NCBI GenBank assembly: GCA_030765065.1
Contig: CM060985.1
Coordinates: 9,424,001 to 9,488,000 of the forward strand
DNA: 64,000 nucleotides
Direction of reading: 5' to 3'
Origin: Deroplatys truncata
Taxonomy: Eukaryota > Arthropoda > Insecta > Mantodea > Mantidae
The notes beneath the pieces were generated by a model, which saw only the letters and a list, made by a program, of their open reading frames with translations, was not told the DNA's origin and did no database searches. How positions within the stretch are numbered: position 1 is the first letter of the stretch; each line of letters starts with the position of its first letter. Both the position numbers and the translations under genes were made by a program. Below, in pieces: positions 1 through 10,879 of the stretch.

Positions 1-39
1 ATTAGTCTCCATACACCTGCTCGTACCCAGGCAATACTT

Positions 40-490
40 TCTCTTTGTTCCTTATTTGAGTTAATCTTATATAACTGGTAAACGTTAAGCAGTAGATGAA
101 AACGTAGTACACAAAAATATAGATCTCTTTAAAACACAGAATTTATTTCAAATAAGTGCTTTTGTGGCATAAGCCTTTTCCAAGATATACATTATTAACG
201 GTTTGACTTGTTCAATATTTGTTATTCTTTTAAATCCTGTCGACTTTCAGTTGTTTCTTGCAATTGCATGGAAAGAGTATGGAATTTTATGGCTAGCATA
301 TAGCGCCCAGTTCTTAAACATTTTACTATCAGTATTCCCTTTGCATCTATAATGAAGTTGTAATGTAGGTATTTCTGCAAAGTTTTATCTCAATTGAAAT
401 GAAATAAACTTTCACAGAATTATTTGTATACCACTAATAAATGATAGAGGGTATAACAAGTCAGTGAATATAACACATCAGAGTTTTTGA
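40..490 (+). repeat. Rep-A copy, 3' part
   Basis: Right-hand half of the dispersed family Rep-A. It reads from the 'ggtaaacgttaagc' block through 'gcatatagcg' to the degenerate 'gtagagaaagtcatgtgaatg'-type tail near position 470. No coding potential. Rep-A plus orientation is defined here as running from 'ccacccaaaaattc' to that tail. Confidence 0.8.
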
Positions 491-1431
491 GTTGGCAGTA
501 GAAATGATTGCATTTTGACTCAAAGACCAAACATTTGCCTTTGTAGAAAACAATGCATATATAAATAAACAATGAAAATCTGAATTAATTGGCATGCCAA
601 CATGAGTTACAATAAACTTAACACACATCTTGGCTATCAATATATGTTTACTTATAGATTTCTCTTAAATAAACCTTTCACTCTTGATTGAATTCATGGA
701 AACTAGTGGGAAAGTTACAAACTTGAAATACAAACTTCTTGCATATTTATGATAATCAGTAAACAATATGTTATAACCAGACATGGTAGTTTCCAAGCAT
801 TAAAGCCAGGACGAAAGGAACTATTACTGGAATTTATGCAGCAATGTCACATATAACAAACCACCCCCCATCCCTCGTACACTCAGTTGGCTTTTGCAGC
901 TAGCAGTCACAAGCCTGTGTTTTATTTGCCGTCAGTGCTTTTGTTTACATTCTTTGTATTGATATATGGTTTGAGTGTAGCTAACTGAAGCCAAGTTCAT
1001 TAATTTCAAATTGAAGGAAGTTAGTAATGGTCAAGCTTATAATAATTTACAAATTATGTACTTGAGTCCCACAACTTCACTTACACTTTTTTAAACTCAG
1101 ACATGTTTTGAGTTGTAAAAAGTGTAACTGAAGTTGTGTGACTGACGTAAATTTAAGCAACTGCTAAAAATGCTTGTTAGGATTTGTTTTTTTTTTCCTG
1201 CACTATTTTCATGTGTCCTACAACATGTATATGTTGTTATGAACGAAATAAATAAAAAGTCCTATGCCTAACTCTAATGATAGTTGTTTTGCTCCTCTCC
1301 ACTCACAAGATTATCATAACAGGGTTACTAGCAACGTGGAAATCCAGGGAAATTGATTCAAAGTTGTCACATGTGTCCCTTAAAATCCCCTCCCAAGTGA
1401 TGAGTTTCAAATTAAATGTACAGGAACTGAC
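491..1431. other. No gene seen; contains a perfect-type hairpin
   Basis: Unique-looking AT-rich sequence. The only structure noted is a stem-loop at about 1070-1138. Its two arms of about 23 nt (starting 'cacaacttcac' and ending 'gaagttgtgtg') are inverted copies, and a smaller inverted pair lies in the loop. Confidence 0.5.
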
Positions 1432-1589
1432 TTGTATATAAATGCTTTCATGCATGTTATAGAGATAATGTTGTGGCTGCAGTTTCAGATTGATTTGCTC
1501 ATCATAAGACCCCCCACCAGCTATCGGTGTCTGGATTCCAGAGTTTGTAGAATGGCTTGGTGATGTACTGGGCATCAATTTGAAGCCTA
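1432..1589 (-). CDS. Candidate internal exon, unrecognised
   Basis: On the - strand a strong acceptor (pyrimidine-rich, ending CACACTTTACAG) is followed by 158 nt of open frame. The frame is rich in Ser, Thr, Pro and Gln, with GIQTPIAGGGSYDEQ and LKLQPQHYLYNMHES as parts. It ends at a possible, weak donor (CAA|GTCAGT); the frame itself stays open to 1303. I recognise no family and found no neighbouring exon, so this may be chance. The composition looks more like a linker of a regulatory protein than a transposon. Confidence 0.22.
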
Positions 1590-2104
1590 CTGTAAAGTGT
1601 GCAGAAAGAAGTGTAAACTCAGTAAAATGCGGCAGGTTGGAGGAGACTGTTACGAATTGCACAAATACAAAATTGTGGTCAGGGAGGTTAGGTTAACATT
1701 TTTGCTGGGCACCCTGCATATGATTGTTTAGATTTCTGCGGAGTTAATCGTGCTTCATCATCCTTCAATAATTCTAAAGGAATATCTTGCATTGCATTTT
1801 ATAAGCAAACAAACACTTGGCATGTAAGCAACTAAACAAGCTTCTGTTTAAATTTAAAATCATTGGAACTTCCATACGGTGAAGCAAATAATTAACATTG
1901 ATGAAACAATTAGTTTAAGCTCCTCTTTGTCTCTATGAAACAGCGACATTTTTTCAGTTAACATGGAAATAAAATGAAATCCAACCATCTAATTTTGAAA
2001 TGTACTATAAGTTTTCATTTTCTGTACTATGTACTTATCACTATGTAATTTCCATAATCCGCACATTAAGTTTTACAATTTTTCCTTTACATTATTATGA
2101 GTAG

Positions 2105-2858
2105 CATTTGTATCCCTTAGTCCCCCATACGTTTTAACTCCATGGTTGTACAGTGGACCTTAACTTAGTTCATGTTATTTTTCTGTACAATTTTTCTCTT
2201 GCTCTCCCCATGAGTTCCCCTAACATTCTTATGTTGCCTTCATTATCTTAATTCTGAGAACTTCTGTATAGTATTGGTGTATACTGTTTGCTTCACATCT
2301 TCGTTTCTCTGCGTTTTATTATATAATGCAAGCCATTATCTGCCTCCCCACATAAAGGGCATATATCCCTTCCTATCTCATCTTGCCTATGCACTCCTAA
2401 TCTAGTCCATGCCCAATCTTCTCTCCCTAATCTATTACCTCTCTGTGCCCCAGTCCATCTTCATTTGTCTATATATTATTAAACATTTCTTATCTCTCAG
2501 ACTTTTAAATAATTTTTGTTTCTCCACTCTGTTCCTTACTTGTTTCAGAAACCTCTAGTTTGAACCATCTCTCCTCCCATATGTTACCCATTTCAATTTT
2601 ATGTAAAATTCTCCTCAAGCTGTGAGCCCAATTTGCACCATCATTGGTTTCCTGCTGCATTATTAAACCTTGCCTCACAATATTTTGATCTAATGATCTT
2701 AATCTCTACCATATTTCACTGTCATATTCTTGCAACCCACACTTCCCGCACCATTTGGCGATGCTTGGGTAAACCCAATATCCATTTGAAAAATGATCTG
2801 CACCATCCTTTGTCACTTCCCCAAATCTCTGATCCAGAGACAAACTTTGCTCAGTCAT
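2105..2858 (-). mobile_element. LINE 3' fragment (family LINE-X)
   Basis: On the - strand, pieces of a LINE ORF2 C-terminus can be read, ending in a zinc-knuckle-like segment (CPLCGEADNGLHYII, around 2320-2365), followed by a 3' UTR. The same sequence recurs at about 8830-9630 (-) and 10880-12000 (+). The frame is interrupted several times. Clade not determined; no RT core lies in the window for this family. Confidence 0.6.
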
Positions 2859-3342
2859 TCAGAATGAAGATGACTTCACAGACTATTATTCAAGATATGC
2901 ATTTCATTTCTGATAAAAATATCTTAAACATATGATATTTTAAAGATTAAAAACAGAAGCATTATTAACAGTGAAGTATTCATCATGATTTAGATTGAGT
3001 CACACTTTTTTTACACTCACCTTCACTAATTAAAGTTACATGAAACAGGAAACGTTTTCGAGGGCATTCGTCCTCATCGTCAGCGACTGGGTGACTCAAT
3101 CTAAATCATATGATATTTTACTCAAATTCATTAAAGCAGTCTTTGTGTTGCATCGTTGAAACATACTCAACTTAAATACCAAGTTTGTTATTTAACCAAC
3201 TTTTCATTTTTGAGTTGTGCTGTTCACAGACATGGACCCCTTTGTTTTTTAATTCAGGGAGTCTGAAAATGTGCATTTCTGGTGAAATCTCGGTACCAAA
3301 TTTTTGGGTGGAATACAACACTTCCTCCGCTTAGTATAAGAC
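2859..3342 (-). repeat. Rep-A copy, minus, with hairpin element inserted
   Basis: Middle and head parts of Rep-A in minus orientation: 'gacttcacagactatt' near 2875, the 'tatgatatttta' block, then 'ggtgaaatctcggtacc' and 'tttttgggtggaata' near 3280-3310. The copy is split at 2943-3106 by a hairpin element flanked by a 14-bp duplication of Rep-A sequence. Confidence 0.75.
2943..3106. mobile_element. Hairpin element with hammerhead-like core, copy 1
   Basis: A 164-bp insertion flanked by exact 14-bp copies of CATATGATATTTTA (2929-2942 and 3107-3120). A leader of about 45 nt is followed by an inverted pair ('gatttagattgagtcac' / 'gtgactcaatctaaat'). The - strand holds CTGACGA, a GAGG/CCTC stem and GAAAACG, resembling a hammerhead ribozyme core with one extra base after CTGACGA. 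A related copy is at 13776-13917, and a longer relative is at 45548-45811. Confidence 0.65.
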
Positions 3343-3739
3343 TTGGAACATAATAACAACATGTTCAGCTGCATTTTGTGTAGATCAGCAAACGTTGACA
3401 AGTGTGTTTGTGATAGACTATCTCCACAGCCAGGCTGTGACCTTGCGTTAATGAAAAGACTTGTTCAGCATTTGCGTTGAAGGAGAGTGTTGCCCATCTT
3501 TGCTCTTTGATTTCTCAGAACATTTTGTCCACTTCTGGTGTGCTTGAAGTTCCCATTTTCTTGGATCACCTCCAAAACATTTGATATTATCTGTGAGCAA
3601 GAAACTTGACATTGGTTCTCATATTTAGCTATTTCATTCATACAGATCCATCCACTTGAGGTACTCTATACAACATTTCAAATGATACATATACTTATCA
3701 AAATTTTATGCAACTACTTACATAATGGAAACTTTAATT
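3343..3739. other. No gene seen
   Basis: Unclassified sequence between repeats. No ORF, RNA gene or repeat family was recognised. Confidence 0.4.
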
Positions 3740-4222
3740 TAGACTGACAAATTAAATTCCATAGCCAGGATTATCCACTTTCCATGGAGTTGCTCTATCC
3801 AACTAAATAAATTGACTTTTATTTATGGACACTCTTTAACTACTATGTTTCTTAGCGTCCCATTCTATATTGGGTGAGAAAGACTGGAAATTTTGCTCAG
3901 AGGCCTCTTTATCAGGCTTGAGGTTCTTTTACGTGCCGTAAATCTATGATATGGGACCACCGGCTTTATTTCCTTCTGAAGGAAACCATGCTAAGGATGT
4001 TTATGCCCAAAACAATTACCCTCTGCCCTCTGTGAACCCACAACCTTGGGAACTAGAGGCTAGCATAGTACTCCTCTACCACGGAGCTCTATCCAACTGA
4101 GCTAGCATGGTAACATGCCAGTACAATATTAACCACAAGATCTGAAATCATTTTTGAGATAACATATCCCAATGTGCAACTCGCAATATCATAAGTGTTT
4201 TAAGTCCTGGGCTTTATAGCTA
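3740..4222 (-). mobile_element. tRNA-derived SINE (SINE-1), split by SINE-2
   Basis: The tRNA-like head on the - strand contains a box A-like GCTAGCTCAGTTGG near 4095-4110. The body reads toward the left as in the copies at 25.7, 54.0 and 56.2 kb ('aattcaatgccatagcc' type end). The copy is interrupted at 3805-4085 by a second SINE. The far end carries the 'aagtcctgggctt' block shared with the inverted pairs at 25.7 and 56.2 kb. Confidence 0.65.
3805..4085 (-). mobile_element. tRNA-derived SINE (SINE-2) nested in SINE-1
   Basis: Inserted with a 13-bp target-site duplication, GCTCTATCCAACT (3792-3804 and 4086-4098). On the - strand it has a box B-like GTGGGTTCAC, the signature 'gcctctagttccc', 'ataaagccggtggtccca', 'gaggcctctgagcaaaatt' and 'cccaatatagaatggga', then an A/T-rich tail after 'gtgtccataaata'. 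Other copies are at 6775-7016 (+) and 24540-24805 (+). Confidence 0.75.
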
Positions 4223-5570
4223 AATATATAAGTCATATAAACTTATCGTGGTATGTGCTACAGAACAGCATTTGTTTGTTTCTCTTTGGTCCTGCAGTTA
4301 TTTAATAACATAAAGGCTACACAGTTTTTACACTATACAGAAATCCGTGACATCAGTATACAACAAAATAGGGTGAATATAAGATTTCCCACTTCCAGAT
4401 CTCAAGTTAAACATTTTGGAAATGTAACCTTGATAAAAATAATCTGCCCAGTTGTTAATTATAAAATTTCTGATGTTACACTGGACACAGTTTTCCCTCT
4501 TTATGCAATTATTTAGCAAAAGCTGGTAATGAATTTGATTACTGCATACAGAGTAAATAAACCAAAGCTTTCTTTCATTACGGATGATAAAGTACTTTGA
4601 CACTGTAGTGCATTTGTATTGCACTGTTATAAGGAGATTTAATCTGTTTTTCATTCATTTATTAGCTCCAATTATAAATACATTTTACAAGGATTGTCAA
4701 ATTGTTAAAATATGAGTGTCACATAAAAAGAATAAGTATATTTGCTGTGTCTTCTGTTATCTTAGTTGTTAAATTGTGACTATTTATATTATTTGCAATG
4801 AAATATCTGTAGCATTTGTCTTGTTTTACAAGCATTTTCTATGGGGTAATAATTACTATTTTCACTCCATGGCATTTTCAAGAAAAAGTAAAGCTTTCTT
4901 CACAAGTATATTCTTGTACAACTCTGATGTGTTCATATTGTAGTACACAGACTGGTGACTCTGAACTTTGGCGGTTCACAAACTTATACGCAGCCGCAGT
5001 TTCAGTAATAAACACTGTACCGTCAATTTTGCTTTATAAATGTTAGTTATTAGAAATTAGAACCAGCATGTTCATTATAAATTTGTCTGTAACTGTACCG
5101 TTATAAGCCGTGTTTTTAGGGGAATTTGTGAAAATGCTACAAATCATTCTCCGTGTTTTATCCACGGATCTTCAGTACATCTTCACCACCAAATAAAACT
5201 CAAGGAAAACAAAATAGGATGTTCTTAACATCACACCTACACACTCAGTTTAAACATCTTGTTTCTGTTTTAACAGTTGAGTGATGTTTAGGTTTGGTGT
5301 AAGTCTATCCTTTCAAGTTTAGTGTTGAAAAAGGTGGTGCCAAACAGACTGAATGGAGTTCATTGTTTCTGCCTATAGCACCGTTTACCAGCATTTCACT
5401 CTGATTCACCACTTGAAACCCAGCTCAATAACGTTCAGTATATATAGATGACAGAAGTGAGGCAAGCATTTACTATAAAACCAACAGATGGTGGTGTGTA
5501 TATGACAAGTCAAAGTGATCATCCTATTCCATGGTTAGGTTAGTCAACAACATAGAAAATAACTTCTGTT
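4223..5570. other. No gene supported
   Basis: AT-rich sequence with only short overlapping open frames on both strands (for example 4253-4516 + and 4328-4654 -). None has a recognisable domain or splice context. Confidence 0.4.
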
Positions 5571-5574
5571 GGGC

Positions 5575-6418
5575 TGCTATCAGCCAAGTGAGCTCAGGAA
5601 GGATTTCCTAGCTTTCAAGAGGTGCTAAGGTGCTAAGGTTATTAGAGCTGATGGTCCGCCTATATTTATAGTCAGTCTGGTCGGGGGGACTGACCAGATG
5701 CTGCTCTGTGATAGGCTCGGGTTCAGTAAGGAGGCATTGACTGGGGACCAATGGCGTCCGTTTCAGAGCCGAAGCGCTCTGATTGGCCTTTTGCAGGATG
5801 TATGCCAGCAATAAAACCAGGGCTAGCCGTTGGCCGTCATACAAAGCTTCCTCGAGCACTGAACTCCAAATGCTCTTCACCTGCAAGCCGTTGTCCCTGT
5901 TAATATTATTGGTTCGTGCTTCATAGCTGTGACTTCTTTAATGGAACTGTCCCAGTAGCTTGCGGATTTAAAGATGGTGGTTGTTGCGCTCAATTTCGGT
6001 CTGTGCCCCTCTTTGATGCAGTGCTCTGCAAGGCCAAATTTTTCTGGGTACGAATGTAACTCTCACTGTTCTGTGGTTCTTCCTGTCTGGCCAATGTAGG
6101 CCCTGCATTTGGAGCTCAATGCTTGACAAATTCGCAGGAAGCTTTGTCAGACGGCCAGCAGCTAGCTCTGGTTTTATTGTTGGAATACATCCTGCAACAG
6201 GCCAATCAGAGAGCTTTGGCTCTGCAACAGATGCCATTGGTCCCCAGTCAGCACCTCCCTTGCTGGATCTGAGCCTATCACAGAGCAGCATCCGACCTGT
6301 TCCCCCCACCAGACTGACTCTAAATATAGGAATCTCAACATCATTCCCTGAAGATGACCCCTTGAAAGCTTGTAAATCCTTCCAGAGTTCACCTGGCTGA
6401 TAGCCCAAGAGAATTTAT
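5575..6418 (-). mobile_element. Penelope-like element remnant with large inverted repeats
   Basis: The - strand near 5900-6110 encodes the C-terminal part of a GIY-YIG endonuclease: an AYIGQTGRTTEQ-like motif, then AEHCIKEGHRP and YWDSSIKE, typical of Penelope-like ORFs. It is flanked by two inverted arms of roughly 270-290 bp (about 5590-5860 and 6125-6415), which share 'tggttttattg', 'catcctgca', 'ccattggtccccagtca' and 'cctatcacagagcagcat'. The RT region is absent. Broken and old. Confidence 0.65.
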
Positions 6419-6774
6419 TTTCATATCACCTCCAGGAAAGCTTCAAGTCATGCTTCAACAACATAGTCTTATACCCCCACTTCCCCACCACACACCTCTG
6501 CACTCCAATGGTTCATGACTATTGTTGCAGCCAGAGTGTACTATTTGGCACCTGCAAACAATATAGGGGCTGCTGAAGTCCACTATGCAAGATCAGGTCA
6601 GAATGAACCCAAAATGTATAAATAGCATAGTTATTTACATTAAAGGGAAAGCCAGGCTTATGCCTCTAGCACAAATGTGCTGCAATATTAAGGCATAGGC
6701 TTTGTAAATCCTTTTTAGTTCTTCGGTAATTTACAAATTGAAACAAGAAATTGTTTTATAGCCCATGTCGATAA
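6419..6774. other. No gene seen
   Basis: Unclassified sequence between a Penelope-like remnant and a SINE-2 copy. Confidence 0.4.
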
Positions 6775-7016
6775 GAAAGGAAAGTCCTGCTAGTGGTACC
6801 GTGCTAGCCTCTAGTTCCCAAGGTCGCGGGTTCAAACCCGGCGGAGGGCGATGGATTTTTTCAGGCGTAAAAATCCTTAGCATGGCTTCCTTCGGAAAGA
6901 AAGTAAAGCCGATGGTCCCATCTCGTAGATTTACGGCATGTAAAGCCTGATAAAGAGGCCTCTGAGCAAAATTACCAATCTTTCACGCCCAATATAGAAT
7001 GGGATGCTAAGGATCT
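6775..7016 (+). mobile_element. SINE-2 copy
   Basis: tRNA-related head with a box B GGGTTCAAACCCGG-like segment at about 6828-6841. The SINE-2 body follows ('taaagccgatggtccca', 'gaggcctctgagcaaaatt', 'cccaatatagaatgggatg'). The 5' end of the tRNA-like part is shortened compared with the copy at 3805-4085. Confidence 0.75.
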
Positions 7017-7024
7017 GCATACTG

Positions 7025-7520
7025 CACGATGTTTTTCCTGTCCACGTCCTTGGCACTCAATGCCATCTGCTGCTATCATTGAAAGGTGTGGATGAAATCA
7101 TACAACATTTTTAAAACTACTTTTAAAGGCTTTACTTACCAATTTTATGAAAGGAAATACTGAAACCGGCCACCGTCGTCCATAATTTTTGGCACCTCTT
7201 TAGGAAACTATCCATCGTGGAATCTTTAGGGGGAATTTTACAAATGATGACCGATGTCATCTAATGTTTCTTTGGTAAGAACCGAATGCCGTGTTTCAGA
7301 TTTCTTAGCCTGACCACTTCCTGTGGCCTGAAATTTACTGTAAAGGTCTTGGATTGTTGTACGGCCTGGAACATTTATACCTGGAAATCTTTCTACAAAT
7401 CATACTTTCACTTTGCGAGCTGACCGAATTAACACATATGAATCATAAATAAATATACGCTGTGCAGTAGAAAACATATACTGAACCATAATATACTTTG
7501 AGACTAAGTACAGGACAAAA
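7025..7520 (-). mobile_element. IS630-like DNA transposon, internally deleted
   Basis: On the - strand the N-terminal helix-turn-helix region of a Tc1/mariner-superfamily transposase of the DUF4817-bearing type can be read (pieces: STAQRIFIYDSYVLI, PGRTTIQDLYSKFQATGS, VLTKETLDDIG). It joins directly to the C-terminal end (MDSFLKRCQKLW), so the catalytic core is missing. It lies head-to-head with a + strand copy at 7600-8060, and their outer 170 bp are inverted repeats. Confidence 0.6.
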
Positions 7521-7599
7521 TAATAAATAACTCGTAATAACTGAACTGCATCACAACACTGTCAACTCAAAACTGCACTTCACACTGCACAACAAAGCC

Positions 7600-8060
7600 A
7601 CAACAGTGTGACTTTGTTTATAGCAGCAATGCGTTATCATATTTCCACACACCCAGTGGAAAAGCACCACGCAGCCAGTAATATTGTTCATAAAATACCC
7701 CTTGTGGGTAACTTAAAAGATAAAGTGTACAAAACAAACCTACACACCCTGGAAGAGTTAAAACAAAATATCTGCCAGGAAATTTCTCAACGTGAACTAC
7801 GGCGAGTGATGGATAGTTTCTTAAAGAGGTGCCAAAAAAGTATGGATGATGACGGTGGCCAGTTTCAGCATCTTGTTTCATAAAGTTGGTAAGTAAAGCC
7901 TTTAAAAGTAGTTGTAAAAATGTTGTATGGTTTCATCTGCGCCTTTCTATGATAGCGCCAGACTGCAACGAGCGGACAGGAAAAATGCTGCGCAGGCAGT
8001 TCGGAGTCACTCTGTATTAATACAGATGTGCAAGTTACTGTGAGTGGCTCCAAAACTATC
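7600..8060 (+). mobile_element. IS630-like transposon, C-terminal part
   Basis: The frame 7608-7883 contains PLVGNLKDKVYKTNLHTLEE, LKQNICQEISQRELRRVMDS and the closing GGQFQHL motif. These match the C-terminus of DDE_3 / IS630-like insect transposases, including the 'WGYLKDKVY' region. The catalytic part is absent. The 3' flank repeats that of the - strand copy to its left in inverted orientation. Confidence 0.65.
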
Positions 8061-8104
8061 AGCATATGTTAGTGATGGTAAAACTTGCTCAGACACATAC
8101 TAAT

Positions 8105-8640
8105 GGCAGGTAGAGCCATCCAAAAATTCAATATCGGCATTTCACCACAACTTTGCATTTAAGTTCAGCTGTTTTTCAATGATGCCACATGAAGATTTCC
8201 AAGAAAATACCCCCACCCCAAACTACTACCTACATTGAAAAATGCTTAATTGTCGTTAATTTTTATTTTCTGAAACATGGCTCTTAACGATTTTCATTAA
8301 AATACCATATGTGTAAGATACATTCATGACAAATAAAATGTATATCTTGAATTTTCTGGGAATAGTCTGTGAAGATGTCTTCATTTGGAATGGCTTTTGT
8401 ATAATTGGTACACCGTAAGAGATAGACGAAATATTACTGCATAAAACATGTAGATCTCATTAAAGCACACGGTTTATATTTAATAAAATTTTTGTGGCAT
8501 TAACTATTTCCGAGATGTTCTTTGTTATTGGTCTAAACAACCTTTTACAAGTGGTAAGTCAGTATTCAGTTTTTCTCGTGGTCATGCAAGGAGCCTGCAA
8601 TTTCAAGCCATTGCATAGCGTCACTTTTTACTTTCTCTAC
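8105..8640 (+). repeat. Rep-A copy
   Basis: Plus-orientation Rep-A with internal deletions. It runs from 'ccatccaaaaattcaatatcgg' (8118) through 'cccccaccccaaactac', 'gacaaataaaatgtatatc' and 'ggcattaactatttcc' to 'ttgcatagcgtc'. Confidence 0.75.
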
Positions 8641-8829
8641 CATGAGTAGAAGGTAGAGAAGGCATTGTATTCCACCCAAAAATTCAGTATCCAGATTTCA
8701 CCATAAATACATTTTGAGGATCCCTGAATCCAAAAATAATTTTTGGAAAAACTTGTGTGTATGTGTGTGTGCGCGAAAGAGAGTCACATAATGCAAAAAC
8801 AAAAAGTAAGATAAACACCAAACTTGGTG
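8629..8829 (+). repeat. Rep-A head, separated from its body by a LINE
   Basis: Begins with the terminal motif ACTTTCTCTACC, then 'ggtagagaaggc' and 'ccacccaaaaattcagtatcc'. It breaks off after 'aaacaccaaacttgg'. The rest of the same copy resumes at about 9630 after a LINE-X insertion. GT-rich tracts near 8757-8870 grow out of the internal GTGTGT block of Rep-A. Confidence 0.7.
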
Positions 8830-9630
8830 TGTGCGTGTGTGCGAGTGCGCGTGCGTGTGTGTGTTTTTTCCCATAATGCTATATAAAATCTTAGAATTTT
8901 TGATACATTACATTGATTTGCTATTTATTTATTTATTTTGTTTTCTTTAGTCTACCATGCATTTTAACACCATGGTTATTTATGCATGGTGGGTCATAAC
9001 AAATTCATATTGCTTTATTTTTCTCTTATTCTCCTATTATTTTTGTATTTTCATTATTCTAAGTTTTAATACTTCTTTAACATTCTTTTGGTAAAAACTG
9101 ATCTCTCCTCAATTTAGTTTCTTCACATTCAATTATATAATGAAAATCATAATCTGCCGCTCCACAAAGACGACACATATCCAAATTCGCTTCCACTTAA
9201 TTTAGACCAGGCCCACTCTTCTCTCACTAACCTATTACCTTCATCTACATACTTCTCCCTTCCCCAGTCCACCTTTAATTGTCTATATAGTTCCAAACTT
9301 TTCTTTCCTTCCTTCCAGACTTTGAAGTAATTCTTGTTTCTCTATATTTTCCACTCTGTTCCTCACTTCTTTCCAGAAACCTTTAACTAACCCCTCACTG
9401 TTCTCCTATAAGTTACCCATTCCTATTTCCTGTAGAATTCCCCTTATTCCTTGAATCCAGTTCATCCCAGCACTGGATTTTTCTTGTATTATTAAACATT
9501 GCCTCAAGATATTATGTTCATCCAATGATTTCAATCTATGCCAATATTTAAGTATGCTTTCTACTATCATGCCCTTGCTACCTACTCTTCCCAATTCCAA
9601 CATTGCTGCTCCATTAGGTGATGAAATAGA
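8830..9630 (-). mobile_element. LINE-X fragment inserted in Rep-A
   Basis: The - strand frame (right part of 9406-9678) reads ELGRVGSKGMIVESILKYW and MNWIQGIRGILQEIGMGNL, a C-terminal LINE ORF2 segment. A 3' UTR with a TATTTATTTATTTATTTT run (8921-8938) follows, which is AAAT-type on the coding strand. It is 5' truncated. The first dozen residues of the long frame (MFNVKGTLGWRDLL) come from Rep-A, not from the LINE. Confidence 0.6.
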
Positions 9631-10245
9631 TAAACCTAACAAATCCCTCCACCCCAAAGTACCCTTTACATTGAACATGTTTTGAAATGTTTTATTTTCT
9701 AAAAAACTGCTTTAGTTACTAAACAACGATCAAAAAACAATTTTGATTAAAACACCATATATTAAACATATTTACATGACAAATGTATCTTGTGTATCTT
9801 GTATTTCCTGGCAATAGCCTGTGAAGTCCTCTTCATTCTGAAGGAATTTTCTATAATTCATGAATGTTAAACTTGTAAAAAATAAGTTTTTTTCTGGCAT
9901 TAGCCATTTCCGAGATATCTGTTATTAATGGTTCAAATTGTTCAATACCTAGCCATTCTTCTGTTGATTTGCAGTTGTTTCTCTCAATTGCAGGGAAACA
10001 GTATGGAATTTTAAGGCCAGCATATAGCGTCCAGTTTTTAAACATTTGACTATCACTGTTCTCTTTGTATCTATAGCAAAACATGTAATGTAGCTGTTTC
10101 CAGAAATGTTTACTTTGATTAAAATGAATCAGATAGAAAAATAAATTTTTGTAAGAATAATTTGTGTATACCCTTTAATAAGTGATAGAGGATAGATAAA
10201 CTCATGAGAATGCCACATATCAGATTTTTTTTTACTACCTCTTAC
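9631..10245 (+). repeat. Rep-A body and tail
   Basis: Continuation of the copy begun at 8629: 'accccaaagtaccctttac', the 'gacaaatgtatcttg' block, 'gccatttccgagatatc', 'gccagcatatagcgtcc', then the tail near 10195-10230. The tail is diverged. Confidence 0.8.
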
Positions 10246-10249
10246 AGTT

Positions 10250-10425
10250 TCCAAGTTATACAAAATTCAGTAGGAATGAAGGGGGGGCACTTCACAGGCT
10301 ATTTGGGTTCACAGAAGCTGAAAAGATGTGTTTCTATTGAAATCTTGGTATCAGATTTTTGAGTGGAATGCAATACTTCCTCTAGTCAGTAGAGGTAAGT
10401 AATAGAGAAAGTAAAAATATCAAAA
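10250..10425 (-). repeat. Rep-A fragment, minus, internally deleted
   Basis: 'cacttcacaggctatt' (middle block) is joined directly to the head block ('gaaatcttggtatcaga', 'gagtggaatgcaatac'). The element therefore lost several hundred bases. Confidence 0.6.
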
Positions 10426-10879
10426 TGCTACTTGAGAAAAAACAGCTAAGTGTTTAAAGGTAACTTGCAAACGTATTAAAGTTTGTTTTAAATCCACCAT
10501 TTGTCACTTTTCAGTAATTTTTTTCTTTTTTTTTCTCAATTTACAATGATTAAATGATATTTATTTTCTAGCTTGCCTCAGAATATACAGTAACAAATAA
10601 AACCAAAACAAATATACCGTTTGATAAACAGACCTTTGCCCTCATGTTGTGATAAAGATGTCATTTTAGTGTCATGTGTCAGCTGAGGACTGTTCGTCTC
10701 AAGCAGTGAATGCAGTTCTACTTTATCCATTATTTACTAAGGTAGAGGAATTGTTGCATCCAAACCAAACACTTTATATTGAGATTTCACTGAAAATGCA
10801 CATGCAGAGGAAGGAATAAACAGCCAGTACTCATAACCAAAAGATGTGAGTTAATCTGTTATTACACTAATCAGCTCAG
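10426..10879. other. Mostly unclassified; small Rep-A head at 10730-10815
   Basis: The only recognised piece is a plus-orientation Rep-A head ('gaggaattgttgcatcc', 'gagatttcactgaaaatgca'). The remainder is AT-rich with no ORF of note. Confidence 0.45.

Noticed and set aside
6119-6408. Overlapping + and - frames of 72-146 codons near 6.1-6.4 kb
   Set aside because: They lie in the inverted arm and GIY-YIG remnant of a Penelope-like element and do not form a separate gene.
9406-9678. A single 90-codon protein beginning MFNVKGTLGW
   Set aside because: The first dozen residues come from the Rep-A repeat and the rest from a LINE fragment; a chimera of two repeats, not a gene.
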